Assembly (NCBI GenBank): GCA_928724745.1
Contig: CAKMXJ010000011.1
Location: 496,001 to 560,000, forward strand
Length of the DNA stretch: 64,000 nucleotides
DNA from: Anthracocystis setariae
Taxonomy: Eukaryota; Basidiomycota; Ustilaginomycetes; Ustilaginales; Ustilaginaceae
Reading direction: 5' to 3'
Part shown: piece after piece, positions 30,716-43,100 of the stretch
Numbering within the stretch: position 1 is the first letter of the stretch
Layout of the letters: the number at the start of each line of letters is the position of its first letter
Position numbers and translations under genes: made by a program
The notes under the pieces: generated by a model
Seen by the model: only the letters and a program-made list of their open reading frames with translations
Told to the model about the DNA's origin: nothing
Database searches by the model: none

Positions 30716-33700
30716 TGCTGCTATAACTAGTAGAGTGTAATGAAAGTGGTGATGGGTCACGGGTTGTTAGATAGCTTCTCCTTTGTATTGGATGGTTCTG
30801 GAATACAGACAGACCGACAGCTACGGCACGGCCGACTGCGTGTGCCGAGTGTAGCGAAAGGTCTGGACGTTGCCCGGGCTTTTTTTCTAGGAAGCGTTGG
30901 TGTGTCTCGTCTAGTACGATTTAATCTACTTTTCGCATGTTGCCGAAGTGAGGGGCTTCCATCGTCAACACGCTTAGGGTGGAGGAGGCGGAAAAGGCAA
31001 GCGAGACTGGCCCAGATCTCTGGCACGTAGTATGTCTTAGCTGGTTCGCTAGCGCTACGATGTGGATCGAGAAGCCAGCCGTGGGCTGAGATGAGGGTCT
31101 GACTCAGGAAAGTGCGGCGTCTTCAACGCCGGATACAGATATCTCGATTGAGCTCTATGCCGCCAATTGCGACGAAGACGACGACGACGACAACGACGTA
31201 CGGCTCTTGGAAGTAGGAGAGCCTGGCCTCCAAGACATGGAAGAGCACGCCCTTTTCCTCTCAGAACGAAAGAAAGAAAGAAAGATTAAAAGATTAATTA
31301 GCAAGAGGCTATGCAAGCAAGGCGGTTGGGCTTTGCGGGTGTCTCAGAAAAGTCGGAAGCCTCCGAAGGAAAGCAGCGATCCAACCATCGAGGCAGGATG
31401 AATCCTCGCTACGGCAAAACCGATGCAAATCGGAGAAGCCGCTCGTCAACGGTTCGACCAAAACGACCAAGCACACAAAATCAGCACACTGCAAATCCCG
31501 CTCATGTCTCCGACGCTCGATGAGCAAGTTGCGCTAGGCTGAAACCAAATGTAAAATTATTCTATATGGATCAAAGCGATTGGGAAAGCGCCCTCTCACT
31601 CTCATCTGAGATGGAATCTCATGTCATGGATGCCAGGCGCCAGGCGGAGATGAAGTTGAACTTGGAGATGGACAGGCAAAGACGCTCTGTAGATGGATCC
31701 AAAGTGACAAAAAGAGACTCTCTCCGACGCTCCGACACTCGCTCCCGCCACCCAACGCCACGCAAAGTGACTTCCTCCAAGCCAGTTGAAATCGAGGCAA
31801 CCGCTTCGCACAATATGGCGTGTTGGCTCCGTCAACCTTATTCGCCCATTGGCACGCACTCCACTCACCACAAACACACACAGTCAAGCAAATGCGGATG
31901 GATACAATCACATATGACACCTTTCTGCATCTTCCCAGCTGTCGGACTCTATGCCGAATTCGGAGCCCGCTGACTAGGCCAAAATTTCATTTCATTAAAA
32001 CAAAAGTGGGCGCAAAAGAAATCTCATCTCGAATTCTCGATTTGGAGCAAATCAAGTTGATGAGAAGAAGAAGAAGAAGAAGAATAAAAAATTTAAAATC
32101 TCAAAATGCAGTAATCCCAACCAGACCCTAAAAAGACCAAAATACAGTAGTACTGCAGGGCACAGCGCACGGCGCACAACACTGGTCCTGTGCCTGTAAG
32201 TGATGCCTGGACGCTGTCACGCTTTTGTTCGCATTTGGAACGTGCCATCCACTCGCGCCGTCATTTTTTATTTTTATTTTTATTTTTATTTATTTTTTTC
32301 GCCAGATGGCTCACAAGTAGTGTAAGAGCTGTGAAGCGCTCTCTCTCCTTATCCATATTGTTTGGCGGTGGGCGCTCATGCCTCTAACCTGCAGTTGGCC
32401 GCTAGACCGTGCCATAGACTTGTCCGGCATTTGCTGGGTTGAATCTGTGTCATTCTGAAACTGCACTACACTACACTATGCTGTACCGCACTGCGCTGTA
32501 CTGTACTGTGTTTCGAGGAGCAGCGAGCGAAGCAAAGTCATTGCAGTGACAAGCCACAAAAAAGGGGGGGGGGGGAAACCGGGCGAAAAATCGTGCCGAA
32601 CATGCCAAGCCACAATCCTATTATTATTACTACACTGTAGGAAAGGAGTGGGGTTCGGGGAACAAGCGGTTAGCGTGGTTAGAGCTGTCTTTGGCTTAAG
32701 CGAAGAGAATGTCTGATGTCCACACAACATTCGCCACTCTAGTCTGTTTTGCTGGGCTGTGATGGGTGAAGAACTGTGTATCGAATATCTCGGGCGGTCG
32801 GCTGGGGTGCGATACTATAATACTGTACTACAGCACAGTGTGTACTGTACTGTACTCTTACGGCTCATCCGCGCTTCTAGGAATAAGAAACTTTATTTTT
32901 CTCCCTTTGTTTCAGGCATTTGATTTTTCTGATTTTGTTTTCTTTTTCCGCATTTTGACACAGCGCTACACTACACTGGCTGTCTGGCCGTTGTTTCAGC
33001 TTGTCAAACGCCGACACGCATCGCTTCGCTTCTCTTTTCGCATTTCACCATCCTCGTCTTGCTGTTGCTGTTGCTGGCCCCTATCCTCCTTCTTCTCCTC
33101 CTCCTCCTCTTTCCTGCCAAACACGACTTCTACGGGTGCTTGTCTCAAAACGGGGTCTGCATGTCCCAGCTCGTCATTTATCTTGTCTTGTCTGCCTGCA
33201 TCTGACACCATTTGATTCCCCATCCGGATACCATCCTTGGCCCTCTTTGGATCTCAGCCATCCGCATCGATACGCCACTAGCTTGGAGCCTCCCTTCAGC
33301 CGCGCTCGTGGTGCTTGCTCACACCAAAGTCACCATCCATTGCCCAGTCGAGCTCACTCCAGACACTCGCCTGTCTCAACTCCAACCGAGTAAAGGCCAG
33401 CCAACAGGTAGTTCGTTCTCGGCCTTCTTTAGCTTCTTTGCCTCCACAACGTCTTGGTCTCACCTGCATTGCCGCTTCTTTTCCCAGTTCCATCTATGCG
33501 CCTAGCCGCCGCCTAGCCGTCGCCTAGCCGTCCCTCTCGGCCTGCCTTGTGCCGTGCAACCATCATCGACGCATCAACCGCACCCCCTTACCGCTTTAGT
33601 GGCTTCACGCCATCGTCTCTACTAGCTTCCACCTAAGCCACAAAGTGACTCAGATTCTTTGATCGGAACGCCTCGCCTAGGGCGCCACTACAACGCCTCC

Positions 33701-33914
33701 TTTCCTACGATACATCTCCATATATACCCCAAGTGGTAGCATTGCCTCATCGTCCGTTTGTCCCCGTCCCTCCTTCATTTTCTCTCTTTCTCCCAAGCGC
33801 CGCTCTCCTCCGTGCGCTGATCGTCTCCGCTCTGGCAGTGGATTCCCTGTCCTTCTACCCTAGCTTGCTTGCCCCTCGCATCGCCTCTCTTGCTCATATA
33901 CTTCGTCGTCCACC
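30716..33914. other. 3.2-kb gene-poor intergenic region
   Basis: No supportable gene lies between SYG1 and the next ORF. The region holds GAC/GAA-type short repeats (about 31174-31198 and 31266-31285), a TTTTA-type repeat (32263-32299), a G run (32564-32574) and TACTGTAC-type clusters (32141-32157, 32461-32510, 32821-32856). The last 800 bases are pyrimidine-rich, as is common in leaders of large regulatory genes in this group. The 135-codon frame at 31566 has no recognisable features. Confidence 0.5.
32263..32299. repeat. TTTTTA-type A/T microsatellite
   Basis: A run of TTTTTA/TTTA units lies in the gene-free interval between SYG1 and the UBE3D-like gene. It is a simple repeat with no other visible meaning. 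Confidence 0.85.
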
Positions 33915-36900
33915 ATGGCGACGCTCGAGATGCAGAGCCCCAAGCGCTCTGCTTCCCTCACTTTGCGGCAATCCCCATCCCTTTCCAGTGCACCGCTCTG
34001 TCCTTCTTCTCCCAACATCATCCGCACCCCCGACTTCATCCTCCTTCCTTCCGTCCCCACCCACGAACCTGAAGACAATCTGCCAAGTCCCCAAACTCTG
34101 CAGCAGCAGTTTGCTTTGGCAGCACAGACGGACGCGCAGGCACGAAGAGGCAAGCAAACTTCGATTCGCCAGGTCACCTCGTCCGAAGAAGGTGCAAATT
34201 CGGCCTGTAGCTCGTCCAGTCAGCTTGACCACGTCGCCCCCCACACTTCCGTCCCCGACGAGCTTGAAGAGATTATCGAACCCGAATCCACGGTCGGCAT
34301 GGAGCAAGCCACCAGTCACGCATCGCTTCGGCGCATTCGAAACCAGCAGCTCGACGCGTTGCAAGAGATCGTTCACTCGATCGCTTCGGCGCACTTGGAC
34401 GCACCTGCCGCTTCTTCGCACACTCCCAACTCGGACATCACCCAGATCCTCGATGACATGTTTGCTTCGTTGCGTCGCATCGGCGGCTTCAATGCTCCGC
34501 TCTCGCCAACCTTTCAGCGCTCCGCTTCTTCGCCTCAGGCCATGTCGGATATCGATCGTCTGTCCCTCCTCGTCGACAGGCTCGTTTCTGCTGCAGGCCA
34601 TGTCACTTCGGCCAGAGAAGTCGGTCTCCTTGCCAATCTCACCACTCTCACGCAGTCGCTTGTCGAATCCGAGCGTCGCTTGGCCCGATCCGCGCAAGAC
34701 AGTCCACCACGCACACCTCGCTTCCTCCGCTCGGACCCTTCGTATCGTCGCAAATCCACCAGCCAGCAGCAGAATCTACAACAGGCACAGCACTCTCCCG
34801 TGTCGAGCGCCCAGTTGTCGGACTCGCGCGGATCGTGGAGCTCCTTCGGTTCGCAGTTGACTTCGTTGACTTCCTCCGACGAAGCCGTTGCTGGTGTCGG
34901 AGCCGAGCTGCAGTCAACGTCTTCGTCCAAGCCCCCTACCGCTTTGAAGGAAAAGCGACACGAGTTGCTGGCCGAGGCCGGTCTTTTGTCGCCTGCACCT
35001 GAGCAGCAGCGTGTCGAGAACTCGCTGTTCGATATGGCCACCGTTCCCCGGAGCTCGAGCACAATCACGCCCTCCGCAAGCGCTTTCTCGTTCGAGACGC
35101 TGTGCCCCCGTCAGCCTCCTGCTTCCGCGGTTGCGGCACCTCTGTCTCCGCGCTCGGACCAGGCTTCCCTCGCTGCGTCGGTCAATGAAAGGTTCGACTC
35201 GACCGCTTTGCCCAACCGCAAGCGCTTCTCGGTCCAGACCGAAAGTGCCGCCAGCACCTCTCTGCCTAGCTACACATACGACGTTCCCATGTACGAGGCT
35301 GATGGCACTGAGTTGCAGGACAAGTCACCTCCCGCACAGAATGCAAAGCCGACCTTCTCGGACGACTTGCCTGGCTACAGCGAAGCCTCGGTGGCGACCG
35401 AGAGTCCCGCCGAAACCAAGGAGCCTCTCGAGACTCCGACGCTGCTCGAGCGACGTCGAGCCAAGTTGGCTGCCCAGCATAGCGCCCATGCCGCGCGCAC
35501 GCCCGAAGATCTTGTCGTGGTGCAGAGCTCGATCGACCGGCTCTCGTCCGTCATGCCACAATTGGACAACCAACGTGTTCTTTCACCGGAAGAGCAACGT
35601 GAGGCTCAGTTGCAAAAGATGATCGGCCGCTTGAACGTTTCCAACTCGAGGCGTCTCAACGATCAGCGCAGCGAAGCTCCCACCTTCAAGCCCTCTCGTC
35701 CTGCCCCCTCGCCTCGCACCGAAGCTGTGAAGAGCGAAGAGGTCCGTCAGGTGCCCAGCTCCTCTGGCATCGAGGCTCAGCGCAGTGTGCTGGCTGCGAC
35801 CCAGCAGCCTGTGACGCCGAGCCCGGCCGCATCTCTGTCCAGTGCTTCCGTCTCGACATCAACGCGTCGAGGCTCGCTCCTTCCACCTGGCTTCGGACGC
35901 AAGCTGTCCATCGCCAGCATCGGCAATGCGCTTCGCCGTGCGTCGATCTACACCGACACGACCAAGGGCAAGGCCCAGGAAGCTTCGGAACCCAGCAGCG
36001 CCTCAACATCCTGCCAGAACGCCACGGTCCGTCGCCGCGCTGCTACCCAGGACTCGCGCAGCAAGTTCGACATCGCCGAGGGCCTCTCGTCGCTGTTCAA
36101 TGACGGCAAGCCTCGCAAGAACAGCGCCGGCATCGACGCCTTGGGCAGCTACAAATTGCCAGCGGAGGGCGGATTCCGTGCCATCGACTTTGCCGACGAT
36201 ACGCCGCGTGGCCGCGATCCGAGCTACAACCCTCGGTCGGATATCGAGATGGAAGACGATAGCATACTGGACGACTACGGCTTTGCCAGCATCAATACGA
36301 AGACATCGAACCACCGGTTGTCGATCTTTTCCGACTCGCTCCGAAGTCCCGTCAGCTCCACCGGCAGCGCCAGCCACGCGTCTTCCCGAAGAAGCTCGCA
36401 GCTGACTTCGTACTCGGCGACGCCCAGCTTGCCCAGGTCGCCCATCACCCCCATCTCTCCCGTCGCGCCCAGAAAAAGCGGCAAATCGATGGTGTCGTTT
36501 GCCGCCGACACCCTGCCGCCTCCTCCGATGGGAAGGGCTCGTGCTCCTTCGACCAACGCACAAATCCGGGACGCCAATTTCGCCCCTGTTCGTCCCAGTA
36601 AGTCTTGTGCTGCGCGCCCGTCTGACTCTGACCCTCCCTCTGCTCGTGAGCCCGTCTGTGCCTCTGCCTCTGTCTGTGCCTCTGCCACCCACCATGATCT
36701 CACCTGCTACACTGTCCGCGTACCCACCTCGTATGCTGCGTTCGACGCCGCTGACACTCCGTCCCACCTTGCGTCCCCTCCGCAGTCTAAACTGGAACTC
36801 GAATTCTTTGCCGAAACCCAACACGCGCTGGGCCACATTCAGGTCTGTCTCTGGTCGTCGTCATCGTCGTCCATCCGATCGAAGGAAGAAAGGCGGATGG

Positions 36901-38750
36901 AGCTCGAGTACAAGCTCATCCACGATGTAGAAGAGCCACAGCACCCGGATCAGAGTCATACACTGCTCGTCCGAACCGTCGACCCCATGTACAGTCTGAG
37001 CATTGCGGGTGCGGCTGAGTGTGTGCGTGAAAGCAGCAGTGGCAGTGGTAGTGGGACAAGTGCAGAGGTGGGCAGAGGTGAGAGCGTTGAGAAGGAGCGC
37101 GGAGTGAAGGTGCGTCTGCCAGCTGAGGTGTGCTTGCCACAGTCGGGGAGGGTGGTGGTAGCCTTTGAAGGCAGTGCTGGGGTGAGCAGGTTGAAGCTTA
37201 GGCTGACGGAGGAAGAGTGTTCGGCGGGCAAGGAGGAGAGCCGAGGCGAGGGGATGGTGGAGTTCCCGCTTTCGGCTGGGTCTCTTTCTTGCAACGAGGT
37301 CGTTGGGCTGAGCTGCAGTGTGTGTGCCAGGCAGGCGAAGGGATTGGGTACATCGTTGTTGAAGGAGGAAGGGGTGGTGTGGCGAGCGCTGCCGTCGGAA
37401 GGATGGGAGGAGTTGGTGGATGCCTGGATGTGCCATGGCGATCAAGAACTGAACCGGTCTCTCACCGAGACGGCGGTGCGCTTCTCGTCACGAATCCAGG
37501 CAGACGATGCGAGCGAGCAGACGAGGTCGACAATTTGGGTAGGCGATACATATTTTCTGCTGCCGATCAGCTTGGTCGAGGATGAAAACGTCGTCTTCGA
37601 GGCCGATCAATCAAACGTAAGTAGCAAAACTCTCTTGTCTCCCCTTCCCGCTCTGTCTCTTCCACGTTGGATGGACCGGATAGAAAGTCGTCAATCCCCA
37701 CTCTGGTGGCACTTGGATGGATTGCATTCGACTGATACACTGCGTCCTAGATCGACTTGTCCCTTTGCCATGTGCTCGATGTTGTTCTCGATCTGGTAAT
37801 GCGGTTGTGCGACTTGGTCTGGAAGCTCTCTGCTCTTTCTGTCATACTCAGTTCTGATGGTGTCGTCACGCGTCGTACCGCCATCCCGTGCTTGGGATCG
37901 CGTTCGGAACGATGCTCGTTGCTCCATCAAGGAAGAGTGGCAATAGAACCAGGGCTTGGACAGGAAGCGTCACTGCATGGCGGGTGAGAACGACGGAGTT
38001 GGTGAGCGACGAGATTCGGGTCGGCATGAACAGAACACCTGCTCGCAAGAAAGGTTCTCTGTTGAGCTTCTACCCGACCTGCGTACATTAGTTCAATCTC
38101 CTCTCGAAAGCTGACGGCCGGCCACGGATCACTAACGACAAATTCCGTTCCATGTCGATTGCATCTTACAGATCATGCGTTGTTCGAGGTGTCGAAGCCA
38201 ACTGGGCGAGATCACGCGGTCGCCCAATGACACAGCGACAAGTACAGTCAAGTTGAGCAAGTATTTCGTCCAGCCCTCGTATCCTCCTTCATTTTCATCT
38301 GCAATTGCAGAAGAGAGCGCAAGCAGTTGGGTCGGCACGCTGCTGGCGACCTTGCAATATGGCGCCGCCTCTCATGGTTCGCGGCGCTTTCTGCTCCAGC
38401 CTGTCTCAGCCGGAGGAGCAAGCGCAAGCGATGGTATCGAGACGTGGCTCTTCTCGCGAGCGCGCTTCACATCCACGCTTGCTCGACACTGGCACACGCT
38501 CAACTTGGACACAGCAGCCCATTCGGAGACGGTCTGGAAAGGCTATCGCCTGTTCTGGCGTCCTTTGCAAGCGCACCGAGCGAGCGACCCGACCGAATCG
38601 GTGGAACCCGTCGATGTGCCGACGCCGATCTACGAATGGATGACACACGCCATGGCGGAATGCAACACGTCGCTCCCACTCGAATTGCAACAGGTGCTGC
38701 CTGGATGGAATGCAACGTATCTGGCCCGACGCACGACTCGAGTAGCTTAG
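33915..38750 (+). CDS. Large protein: disordered Ser-rich region joined to a HECT-like E2-binding (UBE3D/Ipa1) domain
   Basis: The proposed model is 33915-37616 joined to 38172-38750, giving 1426 residues. The ATG at 33915 has a strong context (CACCATGGCG). Residues 1-890 are Ser/Pro/Thr-rich with a few short conserved-looking segments (LRRIRNQQLDALQEIVHSI; SKFDIAEGLSSLFNDGKPRK). From about residue 950 the frame enters the HECT-like E2-binding family: LELEFFAETQHALGHIQV, the LPSEGWEELVDAWMCHGDQE motif and WVGDTYFLLPISLVEDENVV. A GTAAGT donor at 37617 interrupts it, and after an ACAG acceptor (38170-38171) the second exon continues in phase with IMRCSRCRSQLGE, the family's Cys pair, to the end. 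Family members are E2-binding putative ubiquitin ligases; yeast Ipa1 acts in mRNA 3' processing. A second GTAAGT at 36598 hints at another splice, but no in-frame acceptor was found, so two separate genes remain possible. Confidence 0.7.
36786..38750 (+). other. UBE3D/Ipa1-like module within the preceding ORF
   Basis: This marks the part that carries the recognisable HECT-like E2-binding domain. Hallmarks in order are FFAETQHALG, RLPAEVCLPQSGRVVVAF, WRALPSEGWEELVDAWMCH, VGDTYFLLP and, after the 555-bp intron, RCSRCRSQLGE followed by KLSKYFVQPSYPP and a conserved C-terminal stretch (LELQQVLPGWNATYLARR). If the upstream Ser-rich region is a separate gene, this module still lacks a visible start codon of its own in frame after 36530. 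Confidence 0.75.
37617..38171 (+). other. Predicted 555-bp intron of the UBE3D-like gene
   Basis: The donor is GTAAGT directly after an Asn codon and the acceptor is TTACAG directly before ATC, both in phase 0. Unspliced, the frame stops at 37799. The length is unusual for this genome (the other introns seen are 79-308 bp), so a further small exon inside cannot be ruled out. Confidence 0.65.
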
Positions 38751-39476
38751 CTCACTTGGCCCGATGGCGATCCAAAAAAAAGGGGGGAGGGGCCGCTGGA
38801 TTGGGGACGCGTCGGTGGGACGCAACGCGTAAATTGCACGACGCGGCGGATCATCGTCTGGAAAGCTCGGAGCGGGATCCGATATGAGCACCGCTGCAAT
38901 GCAAAGAAGATCGCCGAAACCACCATGCTTTACTTACTACCTTTGCTATCGATCAAAGTGCAGGCTTCTTCCATTTGACACAGCCTATGCATACGAGCGC
39001 AGACATCGTAGTGGCAGACTTGAAGGAGCAGCCGAGTGAAGGCCCCTTTTTTGACCAGGCTCTTGCTTCAACTCCCCAACCACTCTGTACCTGTACCTGT
39101 GCTGTGCTGTACCGAAAGTGCATTTTGAAATTGTAGCTAACTCGGCCGCGCCCTTTCGCTTCCCCATCTCCACTCGCAAAACAAAAGGTAGTGTTAGTAG
39201 AGTAGTGTCTATTTCAGGAAGAAGAGGCGATTTTCAAGGTGAGTTGCAGCACAGCACGGCACAGTCTGGTTGAGCTGTCAAGAATCACAAAGAATGTTTA
39301 ATAATATAGATATACAGTCACAGTCACTACTGTAGTGTTGGGCGAGAGCGACAGTGAGCAAGAACAAGCGCGTGCCAAATGCAGGCTGCAGAATTCAACT
39401 TTAAATTCGAGCAAGCCAATCCACAGCCAAAGTAACTGTTGACTTGCCTAATTTGAGAAAGGCAAAAAATGAAAGA

Positions 39477-39527
<51 letters not shown>

Positions 39528-40129
39528 CTCACGCATTCATTGATTGGGCCTAAACGCGGGACCTCACGACCCTTGCGTCGGGCCCAACACTTGGTTTGGA
39601 ACGCTGTGAAGCAAAGCCCCTTTGATAGCCATCCACCGATCGCTTCTTGCTCCTGCATGCATCCTCCTCCCTTCCCCCTCGTCATTAACACCATCGTCCA
39701 TAGCGAAAGACAAGACGCCACACGCTAGTTGCTACAACACCAGACGCGAAGTATCATCCGGCCGATACTCGCCTACACTAGTCTCGCGCCCTCCACGGAA
39801 GCAGCGCAAGCACCGCACGCAACAACGGCCGCTCTCACAGCCTCCCCCCTCCCCCACGACGACTTGGCCTTGGCTTAGTGACGATTGTGCATCCTCACCA
39901 ACATCGCCTCCATCACCGCCACTAGGTTCAAAGCCATCAAGCGCACCGGGTCACATCAAGCCCATCGACACAGACTCGCCCTCCATGGCTGCGTGATTCG
40001 ACAAAAGCAGACCGTCTGCGCACCTAAAATCCCCATCAAATCTGTCCGCAGCACGTTCGGAATCCAACCGAATCCCTCTCAGTCACCGATTTCATCCGCT
40101 GTCGGTCGATCCGACAATAGCGATCGACG
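38751..40129. other. Intergenic region upstream of the formin gene
   Basis: It contains an AG dinucleotide microsatellite (39479-39524), TACTGTAG/CCTGTA-type sequences (39082-39115 and 39313-39338) and a pyrimidine-rich leader before the formin ATG. No coding region is supported. Confidence 0.5.
39479..39524. repeat. AG dinucleotide microsatellite
   Basis: Twenty-three uninterrupted AG units lie about 600 bp upstream of the formin start. This is the longest pure dinucleotide run in the window. Confidence 0.95.
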
Positions 40130-43100
40130 ATGGATTCGATATTCGGTCGCAAGAAGCGCTCGCGCCAATTCAATTCGGACGCCGCCGACAAGGCGATTCC
40201 CTATGAGCGCACCGTCAGTGGTCGCATGCCCCATCCAGTCGACACCGTCCTCGGCGGCTCGCCTTACGCTGGCTCGAGTCCCACCGGCTCCAAGCTCTCG
40301 ATCGGCAACCCCTCTGGCAACCCTGCGCTTGGAAGCGGCGTCCACCGTTCCAGCGCCTATGGCGATCCACATCACCTCCACGACGTGCCCAGATCGAGAT
40401 TGGCAAACGCATCCTCCTCCGGCCATCCCGACGATTTCCTACCATACCCGTCCACTTCCTCCATCATCTCGCATTCCAATGGATCCACCATCTCCTCGAG
40501 TGGCCGCGGTGCCGACTCCATGTCGGAGCACCGCCGCTTTCCATCCGGCGCCTCTTCGTCTAGACGCGAACTGAGCACACGCGACTCGATGCATTCCAGC
40601 GCCTCGTCCTATGCCGTCAACGGCCAGCGCACGTCTCGCTACAACGGCGGCCAAATGTCCCATGACGCTATCAGCAGGATGTCAGTGGCATCGACATTGG
40701 GCGGCTATCCGCATAGCGACGACGCCCGAGCCATCTCCAGCACCAGCACCAGCCACTCCAACCTGGCTCGAGACTCGTACCACCACCACCACCACCAGCA
40801 GCTCCAAGCCGGCCTGCAGGGAAGCAAAGCGCCCGACTTCGTACTCCAACGGCCGCCAGATGCCGAAGTCGAGCGTCTCTTTGCCGAACTCATGGACAAA
40901 CGCGACTTCCTCAATGTACCCGGAGGCAACCTCTCGGATGAGCTCAAGGAGACAGCGCGTCGAAACATGCTCGGCTTCAGCATCGACAAGAAATGGACGC
41001 TCGTCTACAACGATAAACTCACCGAGTGGCATGCCGACAAGGAACGCGAGCGCAATCGACGTCAGCATGGCGCCCAGGCGGGTCCATTGGGGGCTGGCTC
41101 AGGCATGGTGATCACGCGCAATTCGCCCGAGTGGTTCATCAAAAAGTTTATGGACGGCACCGTCACCACCAAGCATATCGAGTCGTTGGCGGTCACCTTG
41201 CGGACGTGCGCAATTGGCTGGATCCAAAGCTTTGTAGAAGCAAAAGGTACGCCCGTGCTCGCCAGCTTCCTGAGCGGACTCCATGCCAAAGGCATCAAGA
41301 ATGATACCGACCTGGCCCTCGAATACGAGGTGCTCAAGGCGTTCCGATCCCTCTTCAACTCCAAGCCGGGCGCCAACGATGCGCTTGCCCAGCCCAAATG
41401 CATCAGTGGCATCACGCACTCCATGATCTCGCTTCAGCTCGCCACGAGGAAGCAGGCGGCCGATATCCTGCTCTTCCTGTGTCACTGGGACAAGCCCACC
41501 GGTCACAGGCTCGTGTTGAAGGCGTTTGACGATCTCAAAACGAGCCAAGGCGATCATGGCAGGTTCGATGCCTGGTTCAGGGTGTTGGAGCAGACCATCG
41601 ATGGCCGCGGCAAGATGGGCTCGATGGTCGGTGCCTCGGACGAAGTCAAGAAGCTCAGCGTCGTCGGTCCACACGAGTCCAGTCTCAACGAATATGCCAT
41701 CAACAACATGTTTCTCATCAACGCCATCCTCAACTCGGACATCGTCGCCGAGTTCGAGGTGCGCGTCCATCTTCGCAACCAGATGGAAGCCAGCGGGTTG
41801 CAGAGGATCCTCATCAAGATGCGCGCCTTCAAGAACCCCGATCTGGATGCGCAGATCGGCGTCTTCGAAAAGGGCGCCGAGGCGGATCACGAAGATGTCG
41901 CCGAGACCTTCAACAAGGAGATCCTGACCGATTTGAGCGATCCCGTCGACGTCTTCCGAGCCATCGTGGGAAAGGTGGAAGGCTCGCGCGCCTACGACTT
42001 TTTCCTCTCGGCGTTGCAGCATCTGCTGCTCATCCGGAGGGACGGCGACGATCTGGTCCACTACTACCAGCTGATCGATTCGATGGTGACGTCGGTGGTC
42101 ATGGATCGCAAGGGTGTGGTCGAAGGCAACGATCTCTCGTCGCTCTTGGGTGTGTCGGTCAACAACGTGCTGTCGCGCTTTGCTGATCAGGACCACATCA
42201 ACTCGATGCAGAGCGAACTGCAAAAGGCCAAGGCCAAAGCGGCCGCGCTCGAACAAGAAAAAGTGCAGCTGGAAGCCAAGCTCAAGGCCGGCTCCGATGG
42301 GCTCATCGGTAAGCTGCAGGAGCAGATCGAGAAGCTCGAGGACGACCTATCGCTTGCCAGAGGCAATGCAGGGGCCGCGCGCGACGAGATGGACGAGATG
42401 GAAAAGGCGTACATCGACCGAGTCGTGGCGCTCGAGATCCAGATCCGCGAGCTGTACGATATGCTTCGCGAAGCTCAGATGGATGTCAGTGACGTCGCTG
42501 CGCCGGGCAAGGGCCAACTGGATCGAAAGCAGCTCGTCGACACGCTCGAGAAGCAGCTGGAACGCAACAAGACCATCCGCAAACTCGAAGCCAATGCAAG
42601 GAAGAACAAGGCCAGAAACGAGATCCCGCCCGTGCCCGGTCTGCCGACCGAGGAGGATCGTAAGCGCATCTCGGCTTCGGTGCGTCGACAGTCGTCGCTG
42701 ATTCGTGAGAAACAGGAGAAGGACATCGCGGAAGAAGAGGAGGAGGACGAGGGCCAGGACGAAACGCCGCTCGATCCCGAGGCTGCCAAGTGGAAGATCC
42801 AGGCTACGCTCGCCGCCGGCATGGCGCAGAACACCGATTTGGCTTCGCGTATGGTCGATGCGCGCGAGTCTCGACGTCGCAAGGCTCAGCCGTCCAAGGA
42901 GGGAGCGAAGCGCACCTCGCATCCTGCCGTTCGTACCTTGCTGGATGAGATCCGACGCCAGCGTGGCGACGACTCGGACTCGGACGACGATCTCATTGCA
43001 GATAGCGGCAAGAAGAAGCCGGCCTCACTTGCGATCGTTACGGAGGGCCAAGCAGTTCCGCCACCGCCACCGCCGGCGCCGCCAGCACCGCCAGCACCGC

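Noticed and set aside
31566..31973. 135-codon plus-strand frame between SYG1 and the UBE3D-like gene
   Set aside because: No domain, and overlapping minus-strand frames of similar quality; not supportable as a gene.
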